DNA of 32,107 nt from Rhodospirillaceae bacterium UBA6608 (GCA_002433335.1 DJHY01000169.1:1-32107); one strand, 5' to 3'; shown: positions 15,867-25,187, numbered from the stretch's first letter. Numbers and translations are program-made. The notes: a model not told the origin generated them from the sequence alone.

Positions 15867-16721
15867 ATGACCGACACAGCACCCCAACCGCTGAACATCC
15901 GCGCCCTGCTCCGCGACAAGGGCACCCTGCGCCTGGATCAACAGGGCAGCGCGGAATGGCGACGCATTACCGAGGCCTCGCTGGAGGAATACCGCGACCA
16001 TCATCAGGCCGGGGACTATCCGTCCGCGATCCTGGAAACGATGTCGATGTTCGAAGGCTTCGTCGCCAAATGGGCGGGAATTTGGGGCGTGCGCAGCATG
16101 ATCGACCTGGGCTGCGGGATCGGAACCAACCTGCCGCCCTATGCCCGCAACATCGCGGGGACCATCGATTACGCGGGCCTGGACCCGCTGGATGAGAACC
16201 CGGACCGGGATTACGCCTTCATCTGCGGGCGTCTGGAAGATCTGGCTGAACAGCCGATGGACGAAAAATTCGGGCTGGCAACGTTTGCGACCTCGCTTGA
16301 TCACTTCGAGGATGCTAGGAACGCCCTGGCCCTGGCGGCGAAGCTCACCGGCGGCGGCCATGTGATCGTCTGGAGCGGCCTGCACGATTCGCCCCTGATC
16401 GCACGTTCCGAACTGTCCACCCGGATTATCGATCTGTGCCGAACCAACCGCACCACCCTGACCCGCACCCTGGCTTTCTGGCTCTACGCCGCGCTGACCT
16501 GGCCGCGCGTCGCCTGGCATCTGGCGCGACGGGAACGCAAGCTGACGGCCGGAAAGCCGCTAGACAGCCTGCATTTTCATTATTTCACGGAAAACCGGCT
16601 GAAAGCCTTGCTGGAAAGCGTCGGCACGGTGCATGAATTCACCCAATGTCCCGGCCTGAACGCCGTGTTCGCCGCCGTGACCCTTTCGCCCGATTCCCCT
16701 GTTTCGCCCAAATCAAAGTGA
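15867..16721 (+). CDS. Class I SAM-dependent methyltransferase
   Basis: A 284-aa methyltransferase. Motif I DLGCGIG lies at residues 80-86, followed by YAGLDP (motif II, acidic ribose-binding position) and FATSLDHFED (motif IV region). The order is that of class I Rossmann methyltransferases of the UbiE/COQ5 type. Residues about 200-217 (FWLYAALTWPRVAWH) are aromatic and hydrophobic and could rest on a membrane surface. Placed between the AsnB pair and the amino-sugar module, it may O- or N-methylate a sugar or its amide; the acceptor is unknown. It starts 4 bases after asnB copy 2 and ends 10 bases before the dehydrogenase fusion. Confidence 0.8.
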   Translation: MTDTAPQPLNIRALLRDKGTLRLDQQGSAEWRRITEASLEEYRDHHQAGDYPSAILETMSMFEGFVAKWAGIWGVRSMIDLGCGIGTNLPPYARNIAGTIDYAGLDPLDENPDRDYAFICGRLEDLAEQPMDEKFGLATFATSLDHFEDARNALALAAKLTGGGHVIVWSGLHDSPLIARSELSTRIIDLCRTNRTTLTRTLAFWLYAALTWPRVAWHLARRERKLTAGKPLDSLHFHYFTENRLKALLESVGTVHEFTQCPGLNAVFAAVTLSPDSPVSPKSK

Positions 16722-16731
16722 CCCTGGCTAA

Positions 16732-18318
16732 ATGACCTCATCCCACACCACGACATCGCCCGCCGTCGCCGTCATCGGTTGCGGCCATTGGGGCAAGAAC
16801 CATGTTCGTAACTTCCACGCCCTGGGCGCGTTGGTCGCCGTGTCGGACGCCAATGCCGATCTGGCCGGGAAGATGTCGGAAACCTACGACGTGCCGGCGC
16901 GGGAGGTGGGCGAAATTCTGGCCGATACGGCGATCGCCGGGGTGGTCATCGCGGCTCCGGCCGAGGCCCATGCCGAGCTGGCGATCCGCGCCCTGGAAGC
17001 AGGCAAGCACGTCTTCGTTGAAAAACCGCTGGCCCTGACCGTGGCCGAAGCCCAGGGCGTTCTCGCCGCCGCGCAAAAGGCCGGGCGGATCGTCATGGTC
17101 GGGCATCTGTTGCAATACCATTCGGCCTTTCTCAAGCTCAAGGACATGGTCGCCGCGGGCGAGTTGGGAAAGCTGCAATACCTTTATTCCAACCGCCTGA
17201 ACCTGGGCAAAATCCGACGCGAGGAAAACGCCCTGTGGTCATTCGCGCCGCACGACATTTCCATGATCCTGGCCCTGGTCGGCGACATGCCGACGGCGGT
17301 CCGGGCCGAAGGCGGCAGCTACCTGCACGAAGTCATCGCCGACGTCACGACCACCCATCTGACGTTCCCCGGCGGGGTTCAGGCCCATGTCTTCGTGTCC
17401 TGGCTGCATCCGTTCAAGGAACAGAAGCTGGTCGTGGTCGGCGACAAGGCGATGGCCGTGTTCAACGACGGCGAGCCCTGGGACCGCAAGCTGCTGATCT
17501 ATCCGCACAAGATCGATTGGCGCGACGGCGTGCCGACGCCGGAAAAAGCCGATGCCCAGGCCGTGCCCCTGGAAGAGAGCGAGCCCCTGCGCGCCGAATG
17601 CCAGCACTTCCTGGACAGCATGGCAGCAGGCACCGCACCGCGCACCGACGGCGAAGAAGGCATGCGGGTGCTGAGCGTATTGGAACAGGCGGAGGCGGAT
17701 ATGAGCGCGACACGCAACGCGGCGGGCAACACTTCGGGCACGGATCGTTTCCCCGGCGCCAAGGTTCATGAACTGGCGGTCGTCGATAACGACGTGACCA
17801 TCGGGGCCGGGTCGAAGATCTGGCATTTCTCGCACGTCCTGCCGGGCACCACGATCGGCGACAATGTGATCATCGGCCAGAACGCCTCGATCGGGCCCGA
17901 CGTGACCATCGGCGACAACTGCAAGATTCAGAACAACGTCAGCGTCTATAAGGGCGTGACCCTGGCTCAGGGCGTGTTCTGCGGGCCGAGCTGCGTGTTC
18001 ACGAACGTTCTGACGCCCCGCGCCGAGGTCAACCGCCGCGACGACTTCCTGCCGACCCCGGTCGGCCGGGGGGCCACCATCGGCGCCAACGCGACCATCG
18101 TCTGCGGCCATAGCCTGGGCGAATACTGCATGATCGCGGCGGGGGCCGTGGTCACCGCCGACGTCCCCGCCCATGCCCTGATGGCCGGCGTTCCGGCGCG
18201 GCGCATCGGCTGGGTCAGCCACGCGGGCGAACGCCTGGGCGACGATCTGGTCTGCCCGCGCGAAGGCCGCAAATACCAAGTCACCCATTCCGGCACATTG
18301 GAAGAAATCACGTCATGA
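16732..18318 (+). CDS. Fusion: Gfo/Idh/MocA dehydrogenase (WlbA/WbpB type) plus hexapeptide acetyltransferase (WlbB/WbpD type)
   Basis: A 528-aa two-domain protein. Residues 1 to about 320 are a Gfo/Idh/MocA oxidoreductase: [13 protein letters not shown] is the Rossmann motif, [10 protein letters not shown] carries the conserved EKP lysine, and [14 protein letters not shown] matches the substrate-site histidine region. It would oxidise UDP-GlcNAcA at C3. Residues about 340-528 are a left-handed beta-helix N-acetyltransferase with hexapeptide repeats ([32 protein letters not shown]) and the WlbB-like [13 protein letters not shown], which would acetylate the 3-amino group. These are consecutive in the substrate path but separated by the aminotransferase step, encoded next door with a 4-base overlap. 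An in-frame ATG (M324 at 17701) with a good ribosome binding site sits at the junction, so a separate acetyltransferase may also be made. Separate wlbA and wlbB genes are the usual form. Confidence 0.9.
   Translation: MTSSHTTTSPAVAVIGCGHWGKNHVRNFHALGALVAVSDANADLAGKMSETYDVPAREVGEILADTAIAGVVIAAPAEAHAELAIRALEAGKHVFVEKPLALTVAEAQGVLAAAQKAGRIVMVGHLLQYHSAFLKLKDMVAAGELGKLQYLYSNRLNLGKIRREENALWSFAPHDISMILALVGDMPTAVRAEGGSYLHEVIADVTTTHLTFPGGVQAHVFVSWLHPFKEQKLVVVGDKAMAVFNDGEPWDRKLLIYPHKIDWRDGVPTPEKADAQAVPLEESEPLRAECQHFLDSMAAGTAPRTDGEEGMRVLSVLEQAEADMSATRNAAGNTSGTDRFPGAKVHELAVVDNDVTIGAGSKIWHFSHVLPGTTIGDNVIIGQNASIGPDVTIGDNCKIQNNVSVYKGVTLAQGVFCGPSCVFTNVLTPRAEVNRRDDFLPTPVGRGATIGANATIVCGHSLGEYCMIAAGAVVTADVPAHALMAGVPARRIGWVSHAGERLGDDLVCPREGRKYQVTHSGTLEEITS
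17691..17703 (+). promoter_or_regulatory. Candidate internal ribosome binding site and start codon
   Basis: GGAGG at 17691-17695 is followed after 5 bases by ATG at 17701, in frame with the 528-aa fusion. It is a better Shine-Dalgarno match than those in front of most annotated starts in this window, and it falls in the linker between dehydrogenase and acetyltransferase. Use would give a free acetyltransferase of 205 residues. The ATG is also part of an ATGA like those at real gene junctions here. This may be a relic of two genes or a working internal start; sequence alone cannot decide. Confidence 0.4.
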
Positions 18319-19448
18319 GCGCATCCGATCCCATCGCCTTTATCGATCTTCAGGCCCAGCGCGCCCGCATGGGCGGCAAAATCGACGACGCCATCGCCAA
18401 GGTTTTGGCCCATGGCCGGTTCATCATGGGGCCCGAGGTGCCGGAGCTGGAAAAGCGCCTGGCGGAAATGGGCGGCGCCGAACATTGCGTCAGCTGTTCC
18501 AGCGGCACGGACTCGCTGCTGCTGGTTCTGATGGCCTGGGGCATCGGCCCGGGTGACGGCGTGATCGTGCCCGCCATGACCTTCGCCTCGACCGCCGAGG
18601 TCGTGGCCCTGACCGGGGCGACGCCGGTGTTCTGCGACGTCCTGCCCGATACCTTCAACATGGACCCGGCTGATGTCGAGGCCGCGATCAAGGTCGCCAA
18701 GGACCAGGGCCTGAACCTCAAGGCGGTGATCCCGGTCGACCTGTTCGGCCAGCCCGCCGACTATCCCGCGATCCAGGCCATCGCCGACGCCCACGGGCTG
18801 AAGGTCATGGCCGATTCCGCGCAAAGCTTCGGCGGCGCGCTGGCCGGAAAGCCGGTCGGCAGCTGGGGCGACGCGACCTCGGTCAGCTTCTTCCCGGCCA
18901 AGCCGTTGGGCTGTTACGGCGACGGCGGCGCGGTGCTGACCGACGACGCCGACCTGGCCGCCAAGATGCGCAGCCTGCGCGTCCACGGCCAGGGCACCAA
19001 CAAATACGACAACGTGGTGATCGGCCTGAATGCGCGGCTGGACACCCTCCAGGCGGCGATCCTTTTGTGTAAGCTGGACATCTTCGCCGACGAAATCGAA
19101 AAGCGCCAGGTCGTCGCCGCCCGCTATGCGGCGGGGTTGGCAGGCCTCGCCACGCCTCCGGCGGTGATCGACGGGGCGGTCAGCGCCTGGGCCCAATATA
19201 CGATCAAGGTCGCCAATCGCGACGCCGTCGCGGCGGCGTTGAAGGATCGGGGCGTGCCGACCGCCGTTTACTATCCGGTCTCGCTGTCTGACCAACCGGC
19301 CTATGCCCACTACCCGCGCACGGCCAAGGGCGCGCCCGTTTCGGCGGCCCTGACCCACGAGGTTCTGAGCCTGCCGATGCACCCCTATATGGACGAAGCG
19401 ACGCAGGACCGCATCCTGGCCGCGGTCAAGGAAGCGGTCGCGGCGTGA
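18315..19448 (+). CDS. DegT/DnrJ/EryC1/StrS sugar aminotransferase (WbpE/WlbC type)
   Basis: A 377-aa PLP-dependent aminotransferase of standard family length. The Schiff-base lysine is K196 in [24 protein letters not shown] carries the PLP-ring aspartate, and the N-terminal FIDLQAQ is family-typical. It would transfer the amino group of glutamate to C3 of UDP-3-keto-GlcNAcA. In studied WlbA/WbpB systems the 2-oxoglutarate formed by this enzyme re-oxidises the NADH bound to the dehydrogenase, so the two enzymes are coupled. The ATG overlaps the fusion stop by 4 bases, and the stop overlaps the GTG of the 2-epimerase. Other DegT enzymes act at C4, but the neighbours point to C3. Confidence 0.92.
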   Translation: MSASDPIAFIDLQAQRARMGGKIDDAIAKVLAHGRFIMGPEVPELEKRLAEMGGAEHCVSCSSGTDSLLLVLMAWGIGPGDGVIVPAMTFASTAEVVALTGATPVFCDVLPDTFNMDPADVEAAIKVAKDQGLNLKAVIPVDLFGQPADYPAIQAIADAHGLKVMADSAQSFGGALAGKPVGSWGDATSVSFFPAKPLGCYGDGGAVLTDDADLAAKMRSLRVHGQGTNKYDNVVIGLNARLDTLQAAILLCKLDIFADEIEKRQVVAARYAAGLAGLATPPAVIDGAVSAWAQYTIKVANRDAVAAALKDRGVPTAVYYPVSLSDQPAYAHYPRTAKGAPVSAALTHEVLSLPMHPYMDEATQDRILAAVKEAVAA

Positions 19449-20503
19449 CCCGCAGCACTCCCATAAAGATCGCCACCGTCGTCGGGGCGCGACCCCAGTT
19501 CATCAAGGCGGGGCCCGTGTCCCGCGCCTTCGCCGACGCCGGGATCGATGAAATCCTGATCCATACGGGCCAGCATTTCGACGAAGGCATGTCCGACGTG
19601 TTCTTCGAACAGTTGGGATTGAAGACGCCCGATCACCACCTGTGCATCAGCGGCGGCGGCCATGGCGACATGACCGGGCGCATGCTGATTGCGCTGGAGC
19701 CGGTGATGCAGGCTGAAAAGCCCGACGGGTTATTGATCTACGGCGATACCAATTCGACCCTGGCCGGGGCTTTGGTCGCGGCCAAGCTGGACATTCCGGT
19801 GTTCCATGTCGAGGCGGGCCTGCGGTCGTTCCGCCGGTCCCAGCCCGAGGAAATCAACCGCCGGGTCGCCGATCACATGTCGTCCCTGTTGTTCTGTCCG
19901 ACGCCGTCGGCGACGCACAACCTGGCTAACGAAGGCATTACCCGCGGCGTGATGCTGGTCGGCGACGTGATGTACGACGCCGCCGTGCAGGCCGCCGAAC
20001 GCCCCGACGGGGCCGACATCGTTGCGCGCCTGGGCCTGACGCCGGGCGGGTACGAGGTCGCGACCGTGCACCGGGCGGAAAACACCGACGACGACGCGAC
20101 GCTGAAATCCGTGGTCGATTTCCTGAAGGCGCGACCGGGCACGGTCGTGCTGCCGCTGCACCCCCGGACCAAGGGGGCGCTGGCCCGCGCCGGGTTGACG
20201 CTCGACGGCATCACCGTGACTGAACCGCTCGGCTATCTGGAGATGACCCACTTGGTCAAAGCCAGCGCCGGGGTGCTGACCGATTCCGGCGGATTGCAGA
20301 AAGAAGCCTATTTTCACCGCGTGCCCTGCATCACCCTGCGCGACGAAACGGAATGGGTCGAAACGGTCGATGCCGGATGGAACCGCCTGTGGCAGTCGCC
20401 GGAGACGGGTGCCCCGCGCCGCGACATCGACGCCTACGGCGACGGCAACGCCGCCCTGCGCATCACCCAGGCAATCGCTGCCTATCTGGATACCGACGCG
20501 TGA
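19445..20503 (+). CDS. wecB: Non-hydrolysing UDP-N-acetylglucosamine 2-epimerase family (WbpI/WlbD type)
   Basis: A 352-aa GT-B-fold epimerase, the usual length of WecB and WbpI (about 354-376 aa). Motifs: GARPQFIKAGP near the N-terminus, GDTNSTLAGALVAAKL, HVEAGLRSF, QPEEINRR and the UDP-site DSGGLQKEAYF, which together carry the catalytic aspartate and glutamates of this family. In the present setting the substrate should be UDP-GlcNAc3NAcA, giving UDP-ManNAc3NAcA as WbpI does; plain UDP-GlcNAc to UDP-ManNAc is the alternative. The start is GTG 19445, in a GTGA overlap with the aminotransferase stop. The gene ends in another GTGA overlap with the GT4 gene. The product is cytoplasmic. Confidence 0.92.
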   Translation: MTRSTPIKIATVVGARPQFIKAGPVSRAFADAGIDEILIHTGQHFDEGMSDVFFEQLGLKTPDHHLCISGGGHGDMTGRMLIALEPVMQAEKPDGLLIYGDTNSTLAGALVAAKLDIPVFHVEAGLRSFRRSQPEEINRRVADHMSSLLFCPTPSATHNLANEGITRGVMLVGDVMYDAAVQAAERPDGADIVARLGLTPGGYEVATVHRAENTDDDATLKSVVDFLKARPGTVVLPLHPRTKGALARAGLTLDGITVTEPLGYLEMTHLVKASAGVLTDSGGLQKEAYFHRVPCITLRDETEWVETVDAGWNRLWQSPETGAPRRDIDAYGDGNAALRITQAIAAYLDTDA

Positions 20504-21609
20504 GCACGTCCCGCCACCTTCTCTACCTGGCCCTGGAAGCCCCCCGCGAGGGGCAGGCATCCTATGCCCATATCCACGAGATTGTCGGCGGATTGAAGCG
20601 CCGGGGTTGGACGGTCGATCTGTTCGCGCCGTCCTATTCCAATCAATGGAAGCGTCCCGGCCTGGCCCGCCGCATGGTCGAATACCTGCGCCTGCAATGG
20701 CGGTTGATGCGGGCCTTCGAAGAGGGGCAGCAGATTTACGTGCGCTCCCACTTCCTGGCTTTTCCGGCATCGCTATGGGCGCGGGTGCGGGGTGCGCCCA
20801 TCGTGCACGAAATCAACGGCCCCTATGAAGACGTCGCCATCGCCTATGCCTGGGCCAAGCCGTTGGCCGGGATCATCAAATGGATGTGGCGCAAACAGTT
20901 CCAATGGGCGGGACGGTTGATCGTCGTCACCCCGCAGCTGGCCGATTGGGTCCGCGCGCAAGGCGTGACCACCCCGGTCGACGTGGTGCCCAACGGCGCC
21001 AATACGGATTTGTTTAAGCCCGATGCCGAACGCGGCCCGGACCTGCCCGCGCGCTATGCCGTGTTCTTCGGCGGGCTGGCGCGGTGGCAGGGCATTCCCA
21101 CTTTGCTGGCCGCCAAGGCCACGGCGGACTGGCCGCGGGACGTCGACCTGGTGATCGTCGGCGACGGCCCGGAACGCCCGGCGGTCGAAGCCGCCGCGCA
21201 GGCCGACCCCGCGATCCGCGACATGGGCCGCCAGCCCTATACGGTTCTTCCCGGGATCGTCGCGGGCAGCATCTGCGGCCTGGTGCCCAAGAACAACCTG
21301 GGCGACCGCACCGGCACGGGGCTGTATCCGTTGAAGGTATTCGAGACCCTGGCCTGCGGCGTGCCGGCGATCGTTTCCGACTTTCCGGGCCAGGCCGACC
21401 TGATCCGCGACAACGACGCGGGCCTGGCCGTTCCGGCCGAAGACCCCGTCGCCCTGGCCCGCGCCGTGGCCGAGCTTGCCGCCGATCCTGACCGCGCCGC
21501 CGCCATGGGAGTGCGCGGACGCGACGCCATCGTCGCCGCCCATTCCTGGGACATCCGCGCCGGCGCCACGCAGGACGTGCTCGACCGCTTGGCGGGAGCC
21601 GCCGGATAA
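20500..21609 (+). CDS. Glycosyltransferase family 4
   Basis: A 369-aa GT-B transferase. The N-terminal domain opens with HLLYLALEAPREGQASY. The C-terminal domain starts around VVPNGANTDLFKP and contains LVIVGDGPER and the donor-site motif LYPLKVFETLACGVP, in which K and E are the conserved GT4 residues. I start at GTG 20500 because it makes the GTGA overlap seen elsewhere in the operon. The same frame is open upstream to 20353, but that part is out-of-frame 2-epimerase sequence. The acceptor and donor are unknown; a ManNAc3NAcA-type donor is possible from position. Its TAA shares one base with the flippase ATG. Confidence 0.88.
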   Translation: MSTSRHLLYLALEAPREGQASYAHIHEIVGGLKRRGWTVDLFAPSYSNQWKRPGLARRMVEYLRLQWRLMRAFEEGQQIYVRSHFLAFPASLWARVRGAPIVHEINGPYEDVAIAYAWAKPLAGIIKWMWRKQFQWAGRLIVVTPQLADWVRAQGVTTPVDVVPNGANTDLFKPDAERGPDLPARYAVFFGGLARWQGIPTLLAAKATADWPRDVDLVIVGDGPERPAVEAAAQADPAIRDMGRQPYTVLPGIVAGSICGLVPKNNLGDRTGTGLYPLKVFETLACGVPAIVSDFPGQADLIRDNDAGLAVPAEDPVALARAVAELAADPDRAAAMGVRGRDAIVAAHSWDIRAGATQDVLDRLAGAAG

Positions 21610-22937
21610 TGAACCCGGCCAAGCGGCGGCGCCCCCTTCTGGGCGATCTGCTGGTCATCGACGGCGCGAAGATTTTCGCCGTCAACGTCGCGGGCGCGGG
21701 TTTGGCCTTTGTCTCGCACGTGCTGTTCGCCCGTTGGCTCGGCCTTAGTTCCTACGGCATCTATGTCTTCGCGCTCGGCTGGATGAACATCCTGTTCATC
21801 GCCCTGCAGATGGGCATGAACCTGTCGATGGTCCGCGTCATCGCCGAATATCGGGCACAGAAAAATCCCGCGGCGATGGCCCGCGTGCTCGGTTTTTCCA
21901 ACCGTATCGTGTTGGGCCTGGGCATGCTCGCCGTCGGTATCGGCATCGTCGCCGTGCACCTGACGACCCCAAGCGACGCAGCCGACCTGCGCGGCGCGTT
22001 CTACGCCATGTTACCCCTGGCCATCGTCATGGCCCTGTTCCAGCAGCGGGCCGCCGTCCTGCAAGGGTTGGAGCAGGTCTTTCGCGCCGCCGCCGCGCAA
22101 GAGATCATTCGCCCCGTTCTGCTGCTGGCCGTCGTCTTCGTCGCCATGCAAGTGTTACCCCTGGACGCGACGATGTTGATGGCCGCGAACCTGATCATTA
22201 CCGCCGTCGTCCTGATCCTGTTAATGGCGCAGACACAAGCGCGCCTGAACGCCGAGCCCGCATCGGACGCAACCGACGCCCCGACCTGGCGGACGTGGCT
22301 TCGGATCAGCTTGCCTTATGTCGCAGTTACCGGGCTGACGATTTTGCTGACCCAGATGGATGTTTTGATGATCGGCCATCTGCTGGGGCCGGAACAGGCC
22401 GGGCTCTACGCGCCTGCGGCCAAGGTCGCAATCCTGGCGACGTTCCCGGTGGTCGCGATCCGATCCCGGTTCGGGCCAATGGCGGCGCGGATGTTCGCCG
22501 AGGGGCGAACGGCGGACCTGCAATCGCGGCTCAACACCGCGACGGGGTTGTCGGTCGCGGCCTGTCTTTGCGTCATCGTCGTGATCCTGCCCGGGCGTGA
22601 TCTGATCCTGGGCTTGTTCGGCGATGCCTTTACCCCCGCCGGCGGCGCGGTGATGATTTTAGGCCTGGGTTATCTGGCCTACTCCCTGTTCGGCGCGGTC
22701 GAGATGTTCTTCCTGGTCGGGCCATTCGAACGGGCCAACGCCTGGCTGGCCGCACTGACCCTGGGCGTCAACCTAGTCCTGAACCTGATCCTCATCCCCC
22801 ATCTAGGCATCGACGGCGCCGCTGTCGCAACCGCCGCCGCCATTGTGTTCCGCGCCGCTTCGGGCGCGATCCTGGTGTATCGGCGCACGCGCCTGATGCC
22901 CTGGGGACTTTCGAAAACCGAAGGACTGCCGTCGTGA
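21609..22937 (+). CDS. Wzx-type oligosaccharide flippase (polysaccharide transporter, MOP superfamily)
   Basis: A 442-aa inner-membrane protein with about 12 hydrophobic segments through its length. The N-terminus (DGAKIFAVNVAGAGLAFVSH) is the usual first helix of lipopolysaccharide flippases, and the mid-protein PYVAVTGLTILLTQMDVLMIG is a family-typical stretch with D and G in the helix. It would move the undecaprenyl-linked repeat unit from the cytoplasmic to the periplasmic face. The order flippase then polymerase, both overlapping their neighbours by 1 to 4 bases, supports a Wzx/Wzy-dependent pathway. It belongs to the MATE/PST-like group rather than to ABC exporters. I leave the symbol blank because wzx proteins diverge strongly. 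Confidence 0.88.
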   Translation: MNPAKRRRPLLGDLLVIDGAKIFAVNVAGAGLAFVSHVLFARWLGLSSYGIYVFALGWMNILFIALQMGMNLSMVRVIAEYRAQKNPAAMARVLGFSNRIVLGLGMLAVGIGIVAVHLTTPSDAADLRGAFYAMLPLAIVMALFQQRAAVLQGLEQVFRAAAAQEIIRPVLLLAVVFVAMQVLPLDATMLMAANLIITAVVLILLMAQTQARLNAEPASDATDAPTWRTWLRISLPYVAVTGLTILLTQMDVLMIGHLLGPEQAGLYAPAAKVAILATFPVVAIRSRFGPMAARMFAEGRTADLQSRLNTATGLSVAACLCVIVVILPGRDLILGLFGDAFTPAGGAVMILGLGYLAYSLFGAVEMFFLVGPFERANAWLAALTLGVNLVLNLILIPHLGIDGAAVATAAAIVFRAASGAILVYRRTRLMPWGLSKTEGLPS

Positions 22938-24316
22938 CCTTGGTTCTGTTTCTCAGTGGCGCATTGTTGGCCGTGATGGCTGTGGTCGAGTTCGCCACCT
23001 TCTTCCGCCTTCGCCGGATTACGTTTCTGACCGCTGTCCATGTGCTGATCGCCATCGGCTATTGCCTACCGCCGTTCCTGATCCAACTTCTTCCCGGCAC
23101 ATCATGGGAACGTGGCGTCACCACCGCCGCCGACCCCAACCCCTGGGGAGCGCGGCTGTACATCCTCGATCTCGCAGACCATCTGAATTTGCCCGCCAAC
23201 ACCTTCATTTCGGTGGGCATTATTCTTTTCGGGGCTTATGCGGTCATGGCGGCTGCGTACTTTGCGGTTTCCCACAAAGGCCCAAGCTCCCTGAATAGCC
23301 GTGGTCTATCGGTTCCGGCTTTAACAGGCATTGGCATTTTCCTTGGGCTTGTCTCGGTCGCAGCCATGACGCTCTATGCCTCACAGTTCGAAAGCTTCCG
23401 TCATTTCATCGGAACCGGGATGCATATTCGAAACGGGACCGCGACGGCGAAGTGGGGTTCGCTGCAGGTCTTGGCGCAACTTGCCCTGCCGTCTTATCTG
23501 ATGCTTGTCGCAGCGGCCTTAGGCGCTAAAGGCAAATGGCGCGCGGTACTCGGCCTTGCCGCATGTCTCGTCTTCGCCGTTGGCTTTATCCGCATCCTCC
23601 ACGTCGGCGGGCGCATCGAATTGGGCATGTACATCCTCACGCCTGTCGCCGCATTGCTGTTTTTGACGCGGTCGCGGACTGTTGCATATCTCGTGGCGGC
23701 CTGCATCATCATGGCGGTATTGATGATCTCCAATCTACCGCATGCGTTCGGACGGAACCCCCTTGCCTTCGGCTTGGAAACATTGCTCAACGGTGTCGAA
23801 AATTTCGCTCATCGCATCGTCTTCGTGGTGGCGGAATTCGCCTTTCCTCACATCGTCTCGGCGCATGCGCTGACCGCAACCCCGGACCCCATCGCGCTGC
23901 GGTATTTCATCGATATCCCGCTCGGTCTCCTCTACATGTTGCCGAACTTTACGGGCGTGGAAACGTTGCCCCCGATGGTGCTGAGCCTTCACGCCAAGAT
24001 TTTGCCCTGGATACCCGTCGACCTATTTTCGTTCGGGTATTTCAGCCTTGGCACGCTCGGCGTATTGATTACCTTTGCCGCCTTCGGCGTGCTGTTGGCG
24101 CTTTTCGACGGGTGGCTTTCGGAAAGTGTCGGATGGTTCGGACAGGCGTTGCGCACGGCGTGGCTTTTCTACCTACCGTTTCGCCTGTACTACGCCGACC
24201 CCTACGCCGCCCTTCAGTCCGGGTTCGGGCTGATCACCGGCACGATCGTCGTTATCGGACTGGCGATGCTGGCGCGACGAACGGAGAAGCAGCAGGATAG
24301 GTCAGCCCCGTCCTAA
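22934..24316 (+). CDS. Wzy-like O-antigen/oligosaccharide repeat-unit polymerase
   Basis: A 460-aa protein with about 10-11 predicted membrane helices, for example at residues 4-24, 32-54, 90-112, 120-140, 175-195, 196-216 and 222-262, and a larger loop near residues 270-330. Wzy proteins share topology more than sequence, so the call rests on this topology, the length, and the place directly after the flippase. It would join repeat units in the periplasm. The start is GTG 22934 in a GTGA overlap. Third codon positions are more A/T-rich than in the surrounding genes from about 23200 on, as is common for wzy. Its last 65 bases overlap the 3' end of the minus-strand transferase gene. Confidence 0.7.
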   Translation: MTLVLFLSGALLAVMAVVEFATFFRLRRITFLTAVHVLIAIGYCLPPFLIQLLPGTSWERGVTTAADPNPWGARLYILDLADHLNLPANTFISVGIILFGAYAVMAAAYFAVSHKGPSSLNSRGLSVPALTGIGIFLGLVSVAAMTLYASQFESFRHFIGTGMHIRNGTATAKWGSLQVLAQLALPSYLMLVAAALGAKGKWRAVLGLAACLVFAVGFIRILHVGGRIELGMYILTPVAALLFLTRSRTVAYLVAACIIMAVLMISNLPHAFGRNPLAFGLETLLNGVENFAHRIVFVVAEFAFPHIVSAHALTATPDPIALRYFIDIPLGLLYMLPNFTGVETLPPMVLSLHAKILPWIPVDLFSFGYFSLGTLGVLITFAAFGVLLALFDGWLSESVGWFGQALRTAWLFYLPFRLYYADPYAALQSGFGLITGTIVVIGLAMLARRTEKQQDRSAPS

Positions 24317-25187
24317 GCGTGCCGCCGCCGACCTGGGCAAGGTCGAAGGTCTTTTCCTGAATGCGATCACCCGCCATGTGCACCACGCCAAGCGGCTGAT
24401 ACGGCGCATGCGGTTCGACGAACAGGCGGCGGGCCGGGTCGTACATCGGCGTACCGTGACCGCACAGCCAGTTGCAATAGGCGGGCAGGAACGTCGCCGG
24501 GGCCTTGTCCCGATAAACGACGTAGTTCAATGCCGTTTGCTCCGAAATTCGCCCGTACAGGTCGCGGATACCGGGGCTGAAACGCCAACGCCGCATCGCC
24601 GCCTTATGCGCCGCCTGCCACAGCTTCCAATGGGGGGCGTCGCCACGCAGGGCGAACACGCCTGAATTAAGGATCGGGTTGCGGCCCAGACGGTCGGCGA
24701 TTTTCCAGCCGTATCCCCAGCGGTACATACGGTGGCTGAGACGCCGCCAATAGGGCTTGGGCCGCTTGTAATACATGGTGTAGCCACGGTCGATTTCCGG
24801 CACCACGGCCAGCTGCCCCGCCCAGGCGGCATCCAGGAACAGGGACAGCACCGAGGCATCCTGAACCCAGGCATCGGAATCGATCCACATATACAAGTCA
24901 TAGCCGGGAAAATGATCCGGCAGATAGGGGCGCGAGGTCATCGCCTTGAAATAGCCAGGCGTGCGATCCCGGCCCGGGAAATCGTACTCCCAGCCCACGG
25001 TTACCACGGACACGGCGATCTCTTTCAAGGTCGCCACTTGCTCCGGCGTCAGGCCGACGTCCAAAATACACAGATCGAAACTCAACCCCGCGGCGCGATC
25101 CTTCAAGGACTGCACCGTGCCCATAAGTAGATCGAAGTAATTGGCGTCGGAAGAAACGATGATTGCGGTCTTAGGGCCGGTGGTCAT
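24252..25187 (-). CDS. Putative DXD-type glycosyltransferase (nucleotide-diphospho-sugar transferase)
   Basis: A 311-aa protein and the only clear minus-strand gene. The N-terminal TAIIVSSDANYFDLLMG is a GT-A style opening strand, and YMWIDSDAWVQD holds a DxD motif like those of GT8-like and related nucleotide-diphospho-sugar transferases. The later ILNSGVFALRGDAPHW resembles the conserved NSGxxL segment of that group. The donor and acceptor are unknown. I start at the ATG at 25187 rather than the TTG six bases upstream, since the latter has no better ribosome binding site. It converges with and overlaps the wzy-like gene by 65 bases and diverges from the dehydrogenase at 25303, so it must have its own promoter in the 115-base gap. 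It may be a later insertion or a side-branch transferase. Confidence 0.72.
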   Translation of the reverse strand: MTTGPKTAIIVSSDANYFDLLMGTVQSLKDRAAGLSFDLCILDVGLTPEQVATLKEIAVSVVTVGWEYDFPGRDRTPGYFKAMTSRPYLPDHFPGYDLYMWIDSDAWVQDASVLSLFLDAAWAGQLAVVPEIDRGYTMYYKRPKPYWRRLSHRMYRWGYGWKIADRLGRNPILNSGVFALRGDAPHWKLWQAAHKAAMRRWRFSPGIRDLYGRISEQTALNYVVYRDKAPATFLPAYCNWLCGHGTPMYDPARRLFVEPHAPYQPLGVVHMAGDRIQEKTFDLAQVGGGTLRTGLTYPAASPFVAPASPVR

